Assembly (NCBI GenBank): GCA_963422655.1
Contig: OY730440.1
Location: forward strand, 930,001-994,000
Direction: 5' to 3'
Source of the DNA: CATQHS01 sp963422655
GTDB lineage: Bacteria; Actinomycetota; Acidimicrobiia; Acidimicrobiales; Aldehydirespiratoraceae
Length of the DNA: 64,000 nucleotides
The translations under genes were made by a program, and so were the position numbers. Shown here piece by piece: positions 63,707 through 64,000 of this stretch. The first letter of the stretch is position 1. Every line of letters starts with the position of its first letter. The notes under the pieces were generated by a model. It did no database searches and was not told the DNA's origin. It was given only the letters and a program-made list of their open reading frames with translations.

Positions 63707-64000
63707 ATGGGATCCGATCTCCACCACCGGCTGGTCGTCGCCACCGAAGCCTTGGCCGAACGCACCGGCCAGGAGTGCCACGACGTGGTGGCCGTGCTCG
63801 GTTCGGGCCTGGGCCATTACCCCGACACCCTCGATGACGCCGTCGCCGTTGCCTACCGTGACCTGCCCGGGTTCCCTATCCCGACCGCCATCGGTCACGC
63901 CGGTACCGCCTATTCGGTGCAGATGGGGCCGAACCGAGTGCTGTTGCTGTCGGGACGGGCCCACGCCTACGAGGGTCACTCCCCCGACGAGATCACCTTC
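63707..64000 (+). CDS. Purine nucleoside phosphorylase, 5' part, cut by window end
   Basis: From ATG 63707 the frame is open to the last base (98 residues). VVAVLGSGLGHYPDTL, the PGFPIPTAIGHAG segment and LLLSGRAHAYEGHSP are the phosphate-binding and structural motifs of trimeric purine nucleoside phosphorylases, which split inosine and guanosine. The product feeds the same purine salvage as guanine deaminase at 28.7-30.0 kb. An ATG at 63678 is in another frame and closes after nine codons. Confidence 0.85.
   Translation, partial: MGSDLHHRLVVATEALAERTGQECHDVVAVLGSGLGHYPDTLDDAVAVAYRDLPGFPIPTAIGHAGTAYSVQMGPNRVLLLSGRAHAYEGHSPDEITF

Overview
This window is chromosomal DNA from a high-GC actinobacterium. 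Three things point there: a mycothione reductase (mycothiol is an actinobacterial thiol), the gene order ANTAR regulator-polA-rpsA-coaE-uvrB-uvrA that resembles Mycobacterium, and the block uvrC-rapZ-gap-pgk-tpiA-secG. The mix of membrane-type MurF, a LarA-like lipid operon and steroid/fatty-acid thiolase genes suggests an uncultured Acidimicrobiia-type lineage, but that is inference.

Layout. 0.1-10.8 kb: a CpaB/RcpC-like protein with a pentapeptide repeat, uppP, the pmbA-tldD protease pair, a PAP2 phosphatase, dxs, a NifU-type Fe-S scaffold, a crotonase, and a polytopic membrane protein with a cupredoxin-like lipoprotein. 11.0-13.2 kb: an AT-rich O-antigen-ligase-like gene beside tRNA-Val(CAC). 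13.3-18.3 kb: amidase, ddl, membrane-anchored murF and an alpha/beta hydrolase, headed by a TetR repressor. 18.95-24.05 kb: an array of TetR-type operators and a divergent operon (acyl-CoA-reductase/HAD fusion, LarA-like protein, PlsC acyltransferase). 24.06-27.6 kb: a secreted sialidase split by a frameshift, with 17-bp and 26-bp poly-C tracts. 27.8-47.0 kb: a dioxygenase, then about 18 kb on the minus strand running from tRNA-Leu to guanine deaminase through polA, rpsA, coaE, uvrB, uvrA, uvrC, rapZ, gap, pgk, tpiA and secG. 47.2-52.3 kb: a type II fatty-acid cluster (fabD, fabH, fabG, acpP, fabF, then fabZ and HU on the other strand). 52.4-59.0 kb: thiolase plus DUF35 partner, a CrtC-like protein, gcvP and a crotonase. 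59.1-60.8 kb: two decayed genes beside an AT-rich GtrB-like glycosyltransferase. 61.1-64.0 kb: mtr, aroC and the start of a purine nucleoside phosphorylase.

Two themes stand out. First, short perfect tandem duplications (9-30 bp units) sit at an unusually large number of gene junctions, often copying a stop codon or a Shine-Dalgarno/start codon; in two or three places this builds chains of tiny coupled ORFs in front of a gene. Second, surface-glycan genes (O-antigen ligase-like, sialidase, glycosyltransferase) lie in AT-rich islands inside GC-rich housekeeping DNA, and the sialidase carries homopolymers and a one-base frameshift that look like a phase-variable or decaying surface enzyme.

No CRISPR array, rRNA operon, transposase or phage gene was seen.
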